A stretch of DNA of 64,000 bases from assembly GCA_021156105.1 (NCBI GenBank), contig JAJNBD010000006.1, positions 80,927 to 144,926 of the forward strand, read 5' to 3'. The position numbers and the translations under genes are program-made. Within the stretch, counting starts at the first letter, position 1. Each line of letters opens with the position of its first letter. Positions 63,102-64,000 of the stretch are shown in pieces. Source of the stretch: Gammaproteobacteria bacterium (GTDB lineage Bacteria; Pseudomonadota; Gammaproteobacteria; CAISUE01). The notes beneath the pieces were generated by a model, which saw nothing but the letters and a program-made list of their open reading frames with translations, searched no databases and was not told the origin of the DNA.

Positions 63102-63776
63102 ATGAAAAAAACACTTTCTTTTATTTTGTTTAGCTTTGCTTCTTTGCTATTGGCAGCTTGTCATAACCAGCCTTTGCAAACAATTTCTGTTCCTCAAGAC
63201 CAAGTCGTTAAGCTTTATGGTGATACCGATGGTGCGTTTATCGGCAAAGCAGATGCGCCTATTACAATGGTGGAAATTTATTCTTATGATTGCCGTTACT
63301 GCCGAGAAGATGCGGCATTAATTGAGCAGTTTGCTAAAGACCATCCTAATGTGCGAATTGTATTCAAACCTTTCATGGCTTTTGGTGAGCATACCAGGAC
63401 TTTGCCTCAATATGCGGCTTTAGCGGCTGGGCGTCAAGGCGCATTTGCACCGATGCATCGTGAGCTGATGTCAACGCATCGCGTGATGAGTTTAAAAAAC
63501 ATTCATTATTTTGCGCGCCATCTTAAACTTGATATGGGGAAATTTAATGCTGCTCTGAAAGACCCTACCATCGCGAAAAGGATTCAGGAAAATACAGCGT
63601 TAATGGATGCATTAAACATTGATGCGATTCCAACGGTTATTGTGACACAAACACGTCTTTTGAAAGATCCAAGCCTGACAGGCCAGATCCCACAATATGT
63701 TCAAGTAGGCTTTTTATCGAATGATCTTCTTGTGCACCTTGTAGACCAAGTGGCAAAAGACGGAAAAATTGAATAG
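63102..63776 (+). CDS. DsbA-like thiol-disulphide lipoprotein
   Basis: 224 aa. Lipoprotein signal MKKTLSFILFSFASLLLAAC (lipobox LAAC, Cys 20). DsbA/DsbG-type thioredoxin fold: active site IYSYDCRYCREDAALIEQFA with C-R-Y-C, helical insert, and cis-Pro in NIDAIPTVIVTQT. It probably oxidises or isomerises periplasmic disulphides, which suits the several Cys-rich secreted proteins in the window. Last gene of the MCE-PqiC-SLT-DsbA run, 6 nt after the SLT gene. Confidence 0.88.
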   Translation: MKKTLSFILFSFASLLLAACHNQPLQTISVPQDQVVKLYGDTDGAFIGKADAPITMVEIYSYDCRYCREDAALIEQFAKDHPNVRIVFKPFMAFGEHTRTLPQYAALAAGRQGAFAPMHRELMSTHRVMSLKNIHYFARHLKLDMGKFNAALKDPTIAKRIQENTALMDALNIDAIPTVIVTQTRLLKDPSLTGQIPQYVQVGFLSNDLLVHLVDQVAKDGKIE

Positions 63777-63784
63777 TCCAAAAT

Positions 63785-63850
63785 TCGAGCCGCGACCGTA
63801 AAAGGCGGTTAGTGAAACAATCTGCGCAGCAAAAATCCCACAGGCGTAAG
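63785..63850 (+). repeat. family B fragment after the DsbA-like gene
   Basis: TTCGAGCCGCGACCGTAAAA then GGCGGTTAGTGAAAC, similar to the left arm at 6205 and to 9562. Nothing else is visible between the stop and the family A copy. Confidence 0.5.
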
Positions 63851-63902
63851 GAGTGGTTGTGGTGTAAGCCCGCCATTTTCATACCACATAGTGTATTGAT
63901 TT

Positions 63903-64000
63903 CTCTGTGGGGTATGAAATTTATTGTAGGGTGGGCAAAGCGCTATGCAAGGGGCTTTTTTTACCGCTTTGGTGGGCACGTCGCTAGCGCTCCTTTGCCC
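63903..64000 (+). repeat. family A repeat, cut by the window edge
   Basis: From CTCTGTGGGG on, the 98 visible bases appear identical to 39127-39224. The closing CCCCACAGAG is beyond the window. Confidence 0.88.

Overview
The window is one stretch of a gammaproteobacterial chromosome of moderately low G+C, most likely from the order Legionellales (Legionella/Coxiella/Berkiella-like). This rests on the set and type of housekeeping genes, a GacA/LetA-type response regulator, and many genus-specific genes that look like type IV (Dot/Icm) effectors. No Dot/Icm structural gene is in the window, so the effector reading is inference. Gene density is high, and most genes are single or in short operons on both strands.

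Layout: 1-2.2 kb topA (cut by the left edge); 2.3-3.3 kb EamA transporter with a His-rich tail; 3.6-7.3 kb two unrecognised proteins, one with an F-box-like C-terminus; 7.4-8.6 kb tolQR; 8.6-11.2 kb small lipoproteins and a two-repeat unknown; 11.4-13.7 kb pyrG and ruvA; 13.7-19.4 kb a leftward block (DUF1460 lipoprotein, accC, accB, aroQ, ftsW, response regulator); 19.8-21.9 kb secreted beta-propeller plus outer-membrane barrel; tRNA-Ser(UGA) at 22.1 kb; 22.3-28.0 kb UbiH-type hydroxylase, two related-leader secreted proteins, and comEC; 28.2-30.5 kb LysR/MFS divergent pair; 30.7-33.3 kb secreted unknown and two paralogous unknowns; 33.5-35.5 kb groES-groEL behind a textbook sigma-32 promoter; 35.6-39.0 kb two unknowns, one with a calmodulin-binding IQ-like motif; 39.5-44.3 kb methyltransferase, small proteins, PEBP, hemE, dapE; 44.5-49.4 kb small unknown, typA, galU, ugd; 49.5-54.1 kb rpoD, Bcr/CflA transporter, hemW; 54.1-56.4 kb 63-aa unknown and an M10-type metallopeptidase; 56.5-59.6 kb queE, cytochrome c, SCO-like, SURF1, DUF2909; 59.6-63.8 kb DsrC/TusE-like, DUF1761, ispE, MlaD-like, PqiC-like, transglycosylase, DsbA-like.

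The strongest new signal is regulatory. Six genes of unknown or effector-like type (starting at 3611, 9828, 36138, 39024, 54311 and 56360) have the pattern TTAA-N7-TTAA followed 11-12 nt later by a sigma-70-like -10 hexamer. This is the geometry I recall for PmrA boxes, which control Dot/Icm effectors in Legionella and Coxiella. No housekeeping promoter I checked has it. Three of these boxes lie 24-26 nt from the same end of a dispersed MITE-like repeat (family A).

Three repeat families are visible. Family A is about 105 bp with termini CTCTGTGGGG/CCCCACAGAG: two near-perfect copies, one rearranged copy and two decayed copies. Family B (GAGCCGCGACC palindromes) has one long inverted repeat and several fragments. 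Family C (CCCTCACCCTCGATCCC plus a CCCTCTCCCC/GGGGAGAGGG hairpin) forms arrays between genes and also inside comEC and queE, where it is read through in frame, much like Rickettsia palindromic elements.
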